From a virus: a stretch of DNA of 64,000 bases. This document shows positions 20,830 to 32,000 of this stretch, one piece after another. Below the pieces are notes generated by a model. It saw only the letters and a program-made list of their open reading frames with translations, was not told where the DNA came from and made no database searches. Location: positions 24,519-88,518 of the IMG/VR virus record IMGVR_UViG_3300042430_000335. The stretch is one strand, 5' to 3'. Positions within the stretch are counted from its first letter, which is position 1. Each line of letters starts with the position of its first letter. Made by a program: the position numbers and the translations under genes.

Positions 20830-23800
20830 ATGGCTTGTATAAATCCAAATGACGCAAGATTTCAAGAAATTCTAGGAAGAGTTGAAAACCCTCTCTTGGC
20901 AGAACTTGAATTTGAACAGGCAGAAAAGATTGCATCCTCTAAAACTGTAAAGTTAGCAAAAGACTTTCTTAACAGAATTGGTGTAAAGGTTGAAAACGTT
21001 GATGATATTATTGTTAACGGAGTAAAACTGAATGCTAATGGTATAGCTAACATCACTCAGAAACTTGTACAAGTTGTTGAGGGCAAAGAGGATATAGCAC
21101 TTCCTGAGGAAGCTATGCACTTTGCTGTTGAGATTATACAACAAACAGATCCTAAGTTATTCAATACACTCCTGAAGGAAATCAATGGGTATAGGATTTT
21201 ACAAAATGTAATTGATACATATGGATCTGATCCTAACTATCAAACAAAAGATGGCAAGCCTGATATATTAAAACTTAAGAAGGAAGCTATTGGTAAAGTG
21301 TTGGCTGAGGTGATTTCAAATAAAGCAGAAGGTTTATCTGAGAATGCCACTAATCTTGCTAAGGTGCAGAACTGGTGGAGGACAATCCTTGATGCTCTAA
21401 AGCGCATCTTCCAAAAATCTGGATTTGACACAGCAGCAATGAAGGTGTTATCTGGAGAATCTTTTGGTACAGTGGAAGATATTAGGGCTGAAGAAGATGC
21501 TATATTCTTACAGAAAAGCACATCTCAAGAAGCTGTATACAATAAACTTAAAGACATCCAATCTAAGATTGCTAAGGAGGATGATGGATATTATATAGAC
21601 GGTAAGAAAGTTCCCAGAAGGGTAACTGACTTGGTTAAAGACTGGTATGAGAGAAGGTTTAAGGCTAACGATCTTACCAAGTCTGACTATCAGAAAGCTG
21701 TTGATGATCTCAAGGCTGAGAAAGGTACATCTGGTCATGCTGATGTAGAGTATGCATTCTCTGTATTTGTAGATGATGATGGATTCCTAAGAGATAATCC
21801 TTTGGATGACTCTGCTTATGTATCTCAACTCAATCCTAATGATAGAGATATGTACGAGATCCTGAGAGATAATCTCAAAGATCGTCTTAACTCTTTTCCA
21901 AAAGAGAACGGAGGAACCAGATTTATGTCTGAGGTGATGGTGTATGATGCTAAGCGTGGACTGGCTGGTACTATTGATTTCCTTGCTATCACTCCTGATG
22001 GAAAGATGAACATCCTTGACTGGAAGTTTATGGACCTCAATATTGATAAATATGAGGATGTTCCTTGGTATAAAGTGAATGCTTGGAGAGAACAGATGGA
22101 ACAGTATAAACTTATTCTGCAGAATGTATATGGTGTTAGGTCACAAGACTTCCAGCAGACAAGGATGATTCCAATCAAAGCTTTCTACTCTCCTGGAAAT
22201 GCTAAACTTGGTGTTCTTCCACAATTACAGTCAATCAAAATAGGTGATGTTAATGTAAAGAACATCACAGATGACTATCTTATTCCTGTAGGGCTTGAAG
22301 GAGAAAGTACAGGAAACAAAAAGATTGATGCTCTCTTAGAAAAACTAAATGCTGTATATAAAAGGATTTCTGAAAAGAAGGCTCTCCCTAGCGAGAAGTT
22401 ATCTAAAGCTGAGCAGCTTAATGCTTTGTTCACAGCTATACGCCAATTGCAAATGAAGCAAAACCTGAAACCTTTGCTTCGTCAGGCTAAGATATTGAAC
22501 AAAGAGATTCAGAAAACAATTGACAGATATAAGGAAAACTGGGCTGGTAAAGATGTAAAAGATTTTGAACAGAAAGATATTAGTAAGTTCTATGAGGAAT
22601 TGGAAACAGCTAAGAACTCATTGATTGCTTACATTACATTAAACACAGACTTGAAGTTTTTGTTCCAGGGAGAACTATCTGAAGAAGATGGAGCACTTAG
22701 AGAAGAGCTTCGTGAAGTGACAGAATTAGCACAAGAACTTGATTCAAATCTTGATGATATATCAGGAGAATTTGTAAATGATTTTGTTGCTGGATCTGAA
22801 GGAGTTGATAACTACCTCTCTCCAGAGAAAGTTATCAAGGGTATAACTAAATGGTTTGTATCTACATCAAGTTTACAATTGAAAGCTCTTGAAACTTTGT
22901 ACAAAAAAGCAAACAGAGCATTTGGGTTTGCATCTATGGACACTATAGATGAAACTAAAAAGCTAGCTGCCCTCAAAGAATCCTACGATAAATGGGCTCA
23001 GGCTAAAGGATTAAACAATAAGAACTACTTTGATATTCTTAAGAAGAAAGATAAGAACGAACTTATTGATGAGTTTCAACGTGATTTTTATAAAGAACTA
23101 AAGTCTAAATCAACTGATAAAGACTTTAGTTGGGTTAGAGACAATATTGATGGGGTTGAATACAACAAGTTCCTTCAAGAAAAGCTTGCAGAAGAACTTG
23201 AGAGAATTGATAATAAGGCAAGAGTTGGTTCTGAAGATGAAGTCAATAGAGAGATTTCTAGAGAGAAGGCACAAGTTCAGAATCTTTATAACACATCTAC
23301 ATCTGAATCACCTGGTTGGTTTTTGTACGATCTTACAAAGAAGTTTCCAAAGAGAGATAAATGGGAATCTGCTGAATGGAAAGAACTTACGAAACCTGAG
23401 AACAAGGCTGCATTTGATTTCTACAATTATATCAAAGAAAGAAATGAATACTATCAAGAGATAGGATATATCAGCAAGGCTGAAGCTAGGATATTCTTAC
23501 CATTTGTTAGAAAAGGACTAATGGAGAAAATCATCTTTGGTGGAAAAATTAGTCTTGGTGAACAATTTTTAAGAAGTGTTTCTATTGATGAAGGAGATGT
23601 AGGATTTGGTAAAACAGATCCTCTTACAGGTAGACTAATTGATACAATTCCTACATATTTTACTAGAGAGATTGAAGGAGAGCTAAGCACAGACCTGTTC
23701 AGGAACATGGCTTTGTATAATGAAATGGCTATTAAATATAAATATGTAAGTGATATTGAAGCTCAGGCTAGGGCTCTTGTGAATACAGAAAGGAACAAGA

Positions 23801-25497
23801 AAGCTATTGCCACATCTACATTTGGTAAAACCAAATATAAAGATGGTAAACTTGAATACACAGCAAATAATAACGAGAACACTAAGCTTGTTGAGGATAT
23901 GATGAAGTCCATTATATATGGACAGAAATTTATACAAAGTGAAAGCTTTGATCAACTTCTTGGTAGCCTGAGTGATTTTGGAGAAAGAGCTAATAAGAAA
24001 CTTGGAATTAAGATATTCCCAGAGAACTTATCTGGAAGACAGATTAGTATCAACAAGGTGATTGACCAATTGAATAACACATTCCAACTCAACGCGTTAG
24101 GTCTTAATCCTCTATCTGCTCTTTCAAACCTGTTAGGTGGTAACTTCCAATCTATGATTAATGCTGGAACGTATTTCACCAGACAAGACTATTTATCTAC
24201 AGAACTTTGGATGGCAGGAAATAAAATGACTCGTGGTGAGGATAGGGACAAAATGATTCGTTCAATTGAATACTTCCTTCCTTTTACAGATAGTTATAAT
24301 AGAGAGCTTGCTAAAAAGTTGTCTCTCAGTAAGTTAAGTCAAGAGAACATTCAAGAGTTCATGATGGTGCTTATGAGAAACTCTGACATGTTTGTTCAGT
24401 CTGCTAACTTCTTTACATTCCTTAGAAATACAATTGTAGATGGTGACAGGGTGATTAACGTTAGAGAATATCTCAGAGAACAACCTGAATACAAGGATAT
24501 GTATTCTGGTAGTGCTGAAGAAAGAAAGGATAGAGCTAACAAGTTTGAGAAAGATGTTAAGGAACTATTGGAAACTAAGAGTGTTCTTAAACTTGGAGAA
24601 ATAAAGAATGGAGAACTTGTTATACCTGGAGTAGATAGAAAATCACAATCTGTAATTGAACTTAGAAGAAAGGTACAACAAGTTAGTAAAGATGCTCTTG
24701 GTAACCTTACAGAGGATGATGTAAGAAACATAAACATGAACATATATGGAAAATCTTTTATGTTATTTAAAAACTGGATTCCAAGATTGGTGGATGTACG
24801 TCTTGGTAATCTTAAATACAATTCTGCGTCTGATGCTTATGAATGGGGAAGAATGAGAAATGTTTTCAGGGTGATATCTGAAGACGTGGTTGGATCAATT
24901 AACAACCTAATCAACTCTGTGCAGGCTAATGATAAAGGTGTGGAATTCATGAGAAACCTTTATGAAAAGAAGAGAGAAGAGTATAAAGCTGAAACAGGTA
25001 AGGATTTGGAAATGACTCAGTCTCAGTTTATTGACCTTACTAGAAAGAACATCAAAGGACAAATGGTGGATCTGATGTTCATGTTAACTATATATGCTCT
25101 CTATATTGGACTGAAAGCAAATGCCCCAGACGATGATGAAGATGCAGCGGTTAAGAATCAATACAAGTTTATGCTCAGAGCTGCTGATAAGATTAAGGAC
25201 GAGTTGGCTTATTTCTATGATCCTACTAGTTTAACTAGTCTTGTTTCTTCTGGTATATTCCCATCAATTAGTTATTTGAATAACTTCAAGAAACTCATAA
25301 TGAACTTTAATACTGAAATGTTTGGTATGGCTGTAGGTGATGAGGAACTTGTAGAGAAAACCAAGGTGATTAAATACCTAATGAAATCATTCCCTATAAG
25401 TAACCAAGCTGCTGGTATGCTTCCTATGTTCTATCCAGAGTTGGCTAAAGATCTTGGTATCAGAGCACAGTCACAAGCTAGACCAGTTACCTTATAA
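20830..25497 (+). CDS. Large virion protein with PD-(D/E)XK nuclease domain
   Basis: A 1,555-residue protein that starts on the base after the stop of the giant gene. Residues about 300-450 carry a RecB/Cas4-like nuclease core: Glu368, GTIDF with Asp383, ILDWKF with Asp397 and Lys399, then QMEQY (Gln422, Tyr426), the QxxxY motif of that superfamily. LPEEAMHF at 91-98 is reminiscent of a degenerate metalloprotease helix, but this is weak. A hydrophobic segment near 1412-1435 precedes an acidic stretch (PDDDED). It ends the cargo transcription unit. A nuclease carried in the virion could attack host DNA on entry or process phage DNA; both are inferences. The PD-(D/E)XK assignment rests on a clear ordered motif set. 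Confidence 0.65.
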   Translation: MACINPNDARFQEILGRVENPLLAELEFEQAEKIASSKTVKLAKDFLNRIGVKVENVDDIIVNGVKLNANGIANITQKLVQVVEGKEDIALPEEAMHFAVEIIQQTDPKLFNTLLKEINGYRILQNVIDTYGSDPNYQTKDGKPDILKLKKEAIGKVLAEVISNKAEGLSENATNLAKVQNWWRTILDALKRIFQKSGFDTAAMKVLSGESFGTVEDIRAEEDAIFLQKSTSQEAVYNKLKDIQSKIAKEDDGYYIDGKKVPRRVTDLVKDWYERRFKANDLTKSDYQKAVDDLKAEKGTSGHADVEYAFSVFVDDDGFLRDNPLDDSAYVSQLNPNDRDMYEILRDNLKDRLNSFPKENGGTRFMSEVMVYDAKRGLAGTIDFLAITPDGKMNILDWKFMDLNIDKYEDVPWYKVNAWREQMEQYKLILQNVYGVRSQDFQQTRMIPIKAFYSPGNAKLGVLPQLQSIKIGDVNVKNITDDYLIPVGLEGESTGNKKIDALLEKLNAVYKRISEKKALPSEKLSKAEQLNALFTAIRQLQMKQNLKPLLRQAKILNKEIQKTIDRYKENWAGKDVKDFEQKDISKFYEELETAKNSLIAYITLNTDLKFLFQGELSEEDGALREELREVTELAQELDSNLDDISGEFVNDFVAGSEGVDNYLSPEKVIKGITKWFVSTSSLQLKALETLYKKANRAFGFASMDTIDETKKLAALKESYDKWAQAKGLNNKNYFDILKKKDKNELIDEFQRDFYKELKSKSTDKDFSWVRDNIDGVEYNKFLQEKLAEELERIDNKARVGSEDEVNREISREKAQVQNLYNTSTSESPGWFLYDLTKKFPKRDKWESAEWKELTKPENKAAFDFYNYIKERNEYYQEIGYISKAEARIFLPFVRKGLMEKIIFGGKISLGEQFLRSVSIDEGDVGFGKTDPLTGRLIDTIPTYFTREIEGELSTDLFRNMALYNEMAIKYKYVSDIEAQARALVNTERNKKAIATSTFGKTKYKDGKLEYTANNNENTKLVEDMMKSIIYGQKFIQSESFDQLLGSLSDFGERANKKLGIKIFPENLSGRQISINKVIDQLNNTFQLNALGLNPLSALSNLLGGNFQSMINAGTYFTRQDYLSTELWMAGNKMTRGEDRDKMIRSIEYFLPFTDSYNRELAKKLSLSKLSQENIQEFMMVLMRNSDMFVQSANFFTFLRNTIVDGDRVINVREYLREQPEYKDMYSGSAEERKDRANKFEKDVKELLETKSVLKLGEIKNGELVIPGVDRKSQSVIELRRKVQQVSKDALGNLTEDDVRNINMNIYGKSFMLFKNWIPRLVDVRLGNLKYNSASDAYEWGRMRNVFRVISEDVVGSINNLINSVQANDKGVEFMRNLYEKKREEYKAETGKDLEMTQSQFIDLTRKNIKGQMVDLMFMLTIYALYIGLKANAPDDDEDAAVKNQYKFMLRAADKIKDELAYFYDPTSLTSLVSSGIFPSISYLNNFKKLIMNFNTEMFGMAVGDEELVEKTKVIKYLMKSFPISNQAAGMLPMFYPELAKDLGIRAQSQARPVTL

Positions 25498-25545
25498 AAT
25501 GGTACATGTATAGCTATATTATATCCAATTTTTTTTCGTAACTCA

Positions 25546-25574
25546 TTGAAAATCATTAATAATCACTAATTTTA
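25546..25574 (+). promoter_or_regulatory. Possible promoter of the fibre genes
   Basis: TTG at 25546-25548, an 18-base gap, then TAATTTTA at 25567-25574, which misses the last G of TAnnTTTG. The ATG follows 5 bases later, as at other near-leaderless starts in this window. The rest of the 82-base gap is AT-rich with an eight-T run and no convincing hairpin. Confidence 0.4.
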
Positions 25575-25579
25575 CAACT

Positions 25580-25837
25580 ATGCGTATTGCTACAATTTGT
25601 CCAACCTGTGCTACACTAGTAAATGCCCTTTGTGTCATTTATGATGGTGACTATCTAGCTAATATTGGAGCTCAACCTGGAGATACACTTGAAGATATTC
25701 TTGCTAAAATAAATGCAGCTCTTCCAAGTACAACTACTACTAGCACAAGCACAAGCACAAGTACTAGTACCAGTACAACTAGCACTACAACTAGTAGCTC
25801 TAGTACAACTACCACTACTACTACTTCTGCACCATAA
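25580..25837 (+). CDS. Short fibre-adaptor protein with Thr-rich tail
   Basis: An 85-residue protein. Residues 1-50 are a small Cys-containing domain (CPTCATLVNALCVIYDGDYLANIG, described here in pieces: CPTC, then LCVIYDGDYL) ending in a helix (LEDILAKINAAL). Residues 51-85 are almost only Thr and Ser, ending SAP. The first part aligns by eye with the N-termini of the next two proteins (CPVxLNxTCVxYEG, then LQTALEKxxxK), making a tandem family of three. It is probably the virion-attachment domain of a fibre with the long shaft replaced by a Thr tail. It may cap or compete for the fibre socket; this is inference. Confidence 0.55.
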   Translation: MRIATICPTCATLVNALCVIYDGDYLANIGAQPGDTLEDILAKINAALPSTTTTSTSTSTSTSTSTTSTTTSSSSTTTTTTTSAP

Positions 25838-25841
25838 TGAT

Positions 25842-26024
25842 ATGAATGTCACTTGTGGAACATATTCATGTCCAGTATTATTAAATAGCACCTGCGTGTT
25901 CTACGAAGGTGCTAATTTAATATACATAAATGTTAACTCAAATGACAACATTCAAACTGCATTGGAAAAGGTGAATGATAAGGTTAGGGAGCTTGAGGAA
26001 AGATTGAGGATTTTAGAATCCTAA
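25842..26024 (+). CDS. Short fibre-adaptor protein with coiled-coil end
   Basis: A 60-residue protein. The ATG at 25842 is chosen because the in-frame sequence upstream is only the shifted Thr-repeat of the previous gene. Residues 1-45 match the N-terminus of the giant fibre closely (SCPVLLNSTCVFYEG, then NDNIQTALEKVNDK). The rest is a short charged coiled coil (VRELEERLRILES). It starts 4 bases after the previous stop. It may be a stand-alone adaptor or a hetero-oligomer partner of the 2,590-residue fibre; no shaft or tip is present. Real-gene status is supported by paralogy on both sides. Confidence 0.6.
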   Translation: MNVTCGTYSCPVLLNSTCVFYEGANLIYINVNSNDNIQTALEKVNDKVRELEERLRILES

Positions 26025-26052
26025 TAAGTTCATATAATAAAATTTATATATA

Positions 26053-29000
26053 ATGATTGTTGGTTGTGAAGCAACTCCTTGTCCTGTTATATTAAATGCC
26101 ACTTGCGTATTTTACGAAGGTGAGAATTTGATATATACAGGCATTAATACTAATGACAACTTGCAAACTGCACTCGAAAAGATCGATGCTAAGTTTCAAG
26201 ATGCTACTATTGGGTATATATTTGACAACGGAATCATTCAACTTTCTCCTGGTCAACCAGTAAAACTAGGGGGTGCTCTTATAGAAGATACAGTAATCAA
26301 TAGTGCAGGATATACATTTACCCTTACAGGGTCTATTGAAACTGCTGCTTTCATTACAACAGGTGGAACTTCTAATGATTTTGTTAAAGGAGATGGATCT
26401 TTAGATTCAACATCTTACCAGCCTGCTGGTAATTACATCACCAACCTCACTGGTGATGGTACAGCATCTGGTCCAGGCAGTGTTCCATTTACACTAGCCA
26501 CTGTGAATGTTTCTCCAGGAACATTTGGATCTTCTACAACTGTTCCTGTTGTAACAGTGAACGGTAAAGGATTAGTAACAAACATTACACCAGTACCAAT
26601 CAATCTCCCATCAGACATCATCATTCTCCAAGGAGATGTTTCTGGTGTTGGTAACACAGGAGTTCCTCTGACAACCACCCTTGCTACAGTTAACAGTAAT
26701 GTGTATGGATCAAATACACCTCTAAAGTTTGCTGTAAACGCAAAAGGATTGGTAACCTCCGCTGCTCCCTTGACAGCTGGAGACATTATTGGATTATTGG
26801 GATATACACCAGTTCCAGACTCTAGAACTATTACAATCAATGGTGTCACTAGAGATCTCACTGCAGATAGAACTTTTAATGTTGGTACAGTTACAAGTGT
26901 ACAGGCAGCAGTTCCTCCTGCATTTTCTGTAACCACTCCTCCAATTACAAGCTTTGGAACAATTAATATTGTTGCAACAGGTAATACATCTGAATATATT
27001 AGAGGAGATGGTGCTCTAGCAATTTTTCCAGTTACAACATCTGGAACTGCAGGAAGTTCTGGAACAAGTGGAACCTCAGGTAGCTCTGGTACAACAGGTA
27101 CATCAGGAAGTTCAGGAAGCTCATCTACCTCTGGATCTAGTGGTACAAGTGGCACTACAGGAACTAGTGGTAGTAGTGGAACAAGTGCTACATCAGGAAC
27201 ATCAGGAACCTCAGGCACTACAGGAACCTCTGGTACCACGGGTACTTCTGGAACGACAGGAACCTCTGGTAGTTCTGGAACCTCTGGTAGTACAGGTACG
27301 TCTGGAACCTCTGGCACTTCTGCAACAAGTGGTACAAGCGGAACTAGTGCTACAGATGGAACAGGGGGTACAAGTGGTACATCAGGTACGTCAGCAACTA
27401 GTGGAACTAGTGGTACAACAGGAACTAGTGGGTCTAGTGGCACCAGTGGAACAAGTGGTTCATCTGGTACTGATGGTAGTGGTGGTACAAGCGGTACATC
27501 TGGCTCATCAGGAACAGATGGAACTAGTGCAACATCAGGAACTAGTGGTACTACAGGTACCTCAGGAACCTCTGCAACTAGTGGAACATCAGGAACATCT
27601 GGCATCTCTGGTACGGATGGTTCAGGAGGAACAAGCGGTACATCAGGTACATCTGCCACTTCAGGTTCATCAGGATCTTCTGGAACTAACGGTTCTGCAG
27701 GAACATCTGGTACAAGTGGTACGAGTGCTACAAGTGGTTCATCTGGAAGCTCAGGATCTTCTGGCTCAAGTGGAACTACTGGTACATCAGGAACTGCTGG
27801 TACGAGTGGTACATCTGGAACAAATGGTTCAGCTGGTAGTAGTGGAACTAGTGGAACATCAGGAAGTAGTGGAACTACAGGGACTTCTGGTACCGCTGGA
27901 ACATCAGGAACAACTGGTACTAGTGGAACGTCAGGGTCTAGTGGAACTTCTGGAACATCTGCAACCAGCGGAACAAGTGGAACTAATGGTACTGGAGGAA
28001 CTAGTGGTACCACAGGCACATCAGGAACGAGTGGTACTAGTGGCACAAATGGATCTGGGGGCACTTCAGGAACAAGTGCAACTAGCGGAACTAGTGGAAC
28101 AAGTGCTACATCAGGTACTTCTGGTACAGCAGGAACAACAGGTACATCTGGATCTTCAGGTTTGAGTGGTGATAGATTTGCCACAACATCAACATCAACA
28201 TATACATTAGGAGCTGTAGGTACAACGGGAACTATTACAGTGGGAACAGGATTAGCATATACAATTGCTCAGTCTATTATTGTTGCCTACGATGCTAACA
28301 ATCACGTAGAAGCTGAGGTTACATCTTATAACCCAGCAACTGGCTCATTGAGCTTTATTGTATTTAGGCTTACAGGGTCTGGTACATATAGCACATGGCA
28401 AGTAAACCTTGATGGTGCTACAGGGGGAGATGGTTCAAGTGGATCATCAGGTACAAGTGGTACGTCTGCAACAGCAGGCACTTCGGGCACTACAGGTACC
28501 TCAGGATCAAGTGGGTCTTCAGGAACTACAGGTACATCTGGTACATCTGGCAGTCCTGGTACATCTGGAACCAGCGCTACTAGTGGAACATCTGGAACTA
28601 CGGGTACTTCGGGCACCACAGGAACTAGTGGTACCTCTGGCTCTTCAGGCACTTCAGGAACTAATGGGTCTGGAGGAACAAGCGGAACCAGTGGAACTAC
28701 AGGCACATCTGGAACAGCAGGTTCTTCTGGTACAAGCGGTACAAGTGCAACCTCTGGAAGCTCAGGTACAAGTGGCACCAATGGAACAGGTGGAACATCT
28801 GGTACAAGTGGTACCACAGGTACATCTGGTTCAAGTGGAACATCAGCCACATCAGGATCAAGCGGTTCTAGTGGATCTTCTGCCACCTCTGGTACATCTG
28901 GCACATCTGGTACAAACGGTAGTGCTGGATCAAGTGGATCTAGTGGAAGCTCTGGTAGCTCAGGATCATCTGGTACAGCTGGTACAGCAGGTAGTCCAGG

Positions 29001-32000
29001 TACATCTGGTACATCAGGCTCTAGCGGCACTACAGGAACTAGTGGTACATCTGGCACTACAGGTACAAGCGGTACAACAGGTACTTCTGGAACTAGCGGA
29101 TTGTCTGGATCTAGTGGTACAAGTGGAACAAACGGTACTGGTGGTACATCAGGAACTTCTGGATCTTCTGGCACTGCTGGTAGCTCAGGAACAGCAGGAA
29201 GCAGTGGAACTAGCGGAACTGCAGGCACTTCAGGCACTAATGGCTCAGGAGGAACTAGTGGAACAAGCGGAAGCAGTGCCACATCTGGAACCTCTGGAAC
29301 AACAGGAACTAGTGGCTCTTCAGGAACAGCAGGTTCAAGTGGTACATCTGTAGCTGTAGCTGGTACGCCAGAATATATAGTGAAGTTTACATCATCTACA
29401 ACAATTGGCGATAGTAAAACATGTCAAAAGACTAACGGTGACCTATGTGTCAACCTAGTTGGTGGCAGTGGTGTTGATGTTGGTAAGGGTGGTGGAAGTA
29501 TTGCTTCTAACACAATAGTAGGAACTAATGCTCTACAATACAATTCTACAGGAGTACAAAACACAGCTGTTGGATTATATGCTTTAAGAAATAACAATAT
29601 AGGTACTTTTAACACAGCTATGGGTTCCCAAGCCCTAAGAGCCAATACTTCAGGAACAGGTAATACAGCTGTAGGTCATCAATCTCTTTATAAAAATACA
29701 ACCGGTATTTCAAATACTGCTGTTGGTCAAGGTGCTTTAATATGTAATACTGTTGGAAACAGCAATACAGCTGTTGGTAGAGAAGCATTAAACTTAAACA
29801 CAGCATCAAATAACACAGCATTAGGATTTAGTGCGTTAAGAAATAATACTACTGGTACAGACAACACAGCAGTAGGTAGGCTAACTTTATCAAACAATAC
29901 AGTAGGTGCTAGTAACGTAGCAATAGGAGGTTTATCTTTACTTAATAATACATCAGGTGCAACGAATACCGCAATAGGTGCCAGTACATTAAGGTATAAT
30001 ACAGTAGGTACAAATAATATAGCAGTTGGATTAAACGCTTTGTTTTGTAATACAACTGGTAATTGCAATTTAGCTATTGGAATTAATGCTTTATACTGTA
30101 ACACAGCCTCAAACAACACAGCAGTCGGATTCTGTGCATTAAGAAGCAATACTACTGGTACTTATAACACAGCTATAGGAAGAAGTTCTCTAGCTTCTAA
30201 TACTATAGGCACCTACAACTCAGCATTAGGATTTTATGCACTTATAGGTAATACAACCGGTAATTGTAACTTAGCAGTAGGAGTAAACGCACTACGATGT
30301 AATACTGTAGGAGGTAATAACATAGCATTAGGTGTACATGCACTTTGTTTAAATACAGCATCATCCAACACAGCAGTAGGTGCTAGCGCATTAAGAAATA
30401 ATACAACAGGAGTATTTAATACAGCAGTTGGATTTAATACACTTCTTAGTAATACCACAGGATATAGTAATACAGCTGTTGGGTACAGAACACTACAATG
30501 TAACACAAGAGGACTTGATAACACGTCTATAGGTACACTTTCTTCCTGCTGTAACACAACAGGATGTTACAACACTGTAGTTGGATCTTCAGCACTTAGG
30601 TATAATACAACAGGAAACAGTAATGTAGCGATGGGTTTCTTTGCCCTTCGTCAAAACACAGCATCAAACAATACAGCAGTTGGATTCTGTGCGTTAAGAA
30701 GTAATACCACAGGAAACAGTAACATAGCTTTAGGTCCTTATGCATTAAGAAAAAACACTACTGCCTGTGCTAACGTTGCGATAGGAACAAGTGCACTAGA
30801 AAATAATACGACTGGAACTAATAACACAGCAGTCGGTACACTTGCCTTATACACTAACGTTGTAGGTACTAATAACACTGCTCTTGGTAGAAACGCTTTG
30901 TTTGCCAACACAGCCTCAAACAACACAGCAGTCGGGTTCTGTGCATTAAGAAGTAATACAACTGGTACAGTTAATACAGCTATAGGTACCGATGCATTAT
31001 CTTCAAACACATCTGGTGAACGAAATATAGCAATCGGTGCTAATGCTTTACAGAATAATTTAATAGGAAATCGTAATACAGCTATTGGTCAGGGTTCGTT
31101 GTATAAAAATACAGCATCATATAACACTGCTGTCGGATATTTTACTTTAGCATGTAACACTACTGGTATTAGTAATACAGCAGTGGGTGTAAGAGCATTA
31201 ACAAAAAATACAATAGGTGTAGGAAATATTGCAGTGGGCGGAGGTGCATTACAATATAACTTGTCAGGAACATGCAATACTGCTATAGGTTTACAATCGT
31301 TATTATGCAATACAGCAGGTGTTAACAATACTGCTATTGGCCATCAATCACTTTATTGCAACACAGCATCAGCCAATACAGCAGTCGGTTTTTGTGCATT
31401 AAGAAGTAATACAACAGGTGCATATAACGTTACTATTGGTGTAAGCTCACTTAAAAATAATACGACAGGTGCCGCTAATACAGCTGTAGGTGTAGATGCT
31501 TTATATTCTAATACTGTAGGTCTTAACAATACAGCCTTAGGCAGAAGTGCATTACTTTGCAATACAGCATCAAATAACACAGCAGTTGGTTTACAAGCTT
31601 TAAGGAGTAATACAACAGGTACTTCAAACACGGCTGTTGGTTTACAAGCATTATTTTCTAATACAGTAGGTATAAATAATGCAGCGTTTGGTCATGGAGC
31701 TCTTTTCAATAATACAACAGGATACAACAACAATGCTTTTGGTAATTCAGCATTAGCAAATAACACAGTAGGTGCTAATAACACCGCTATGGGTCAAACA
31801 GCACTGTATAAAAATACTACAGGTGTTAACAACGTAGCAATTGGTAGAGAAGCACTTACACAAAACTTAGTTGGAGCGTGTAATACTGCTCTTGGAACAA
31901 GAGCTCTTGAATGTAATTTAGCATCAAACAACACAGCAGTCGGGTTCTGTGCATTAAGAAGTAATACTACTGGTACTAGTAATGTAGCAATAGGAGGTAA

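Noticed and set aside
21090-21130. LPEEAMHF in the 1,555-residue protein as a true metalloprotease site
   Set aside because: No HExxH or third ligand can be placed; mentioned only as a weak resemblance.
25713-25841. Extended N-terminus for the 60-residue adaptor protein
   Set aside because: The extra 43 residues are a frame-shifted reading of the upstream Thr repeats; paralogy begins exactly at the ATG at 25842.
26433-28184. Long minus-strand frame rich in Val-Pro repeats opposite the fibre gene, and others like it at 28326-29282
   Set aside because: They mirror the Gly-Thr-Ser codons of the plus strand, have no start context or promoter, and their composition is a shadow of the repeat.
27068-29353. 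Gln/Leu/Val-rich plus-strand frames within the collagen-like blocks
   Set aside because: Shifted readings of the same repeats; the S74 fibre frame runs through and is the real one.
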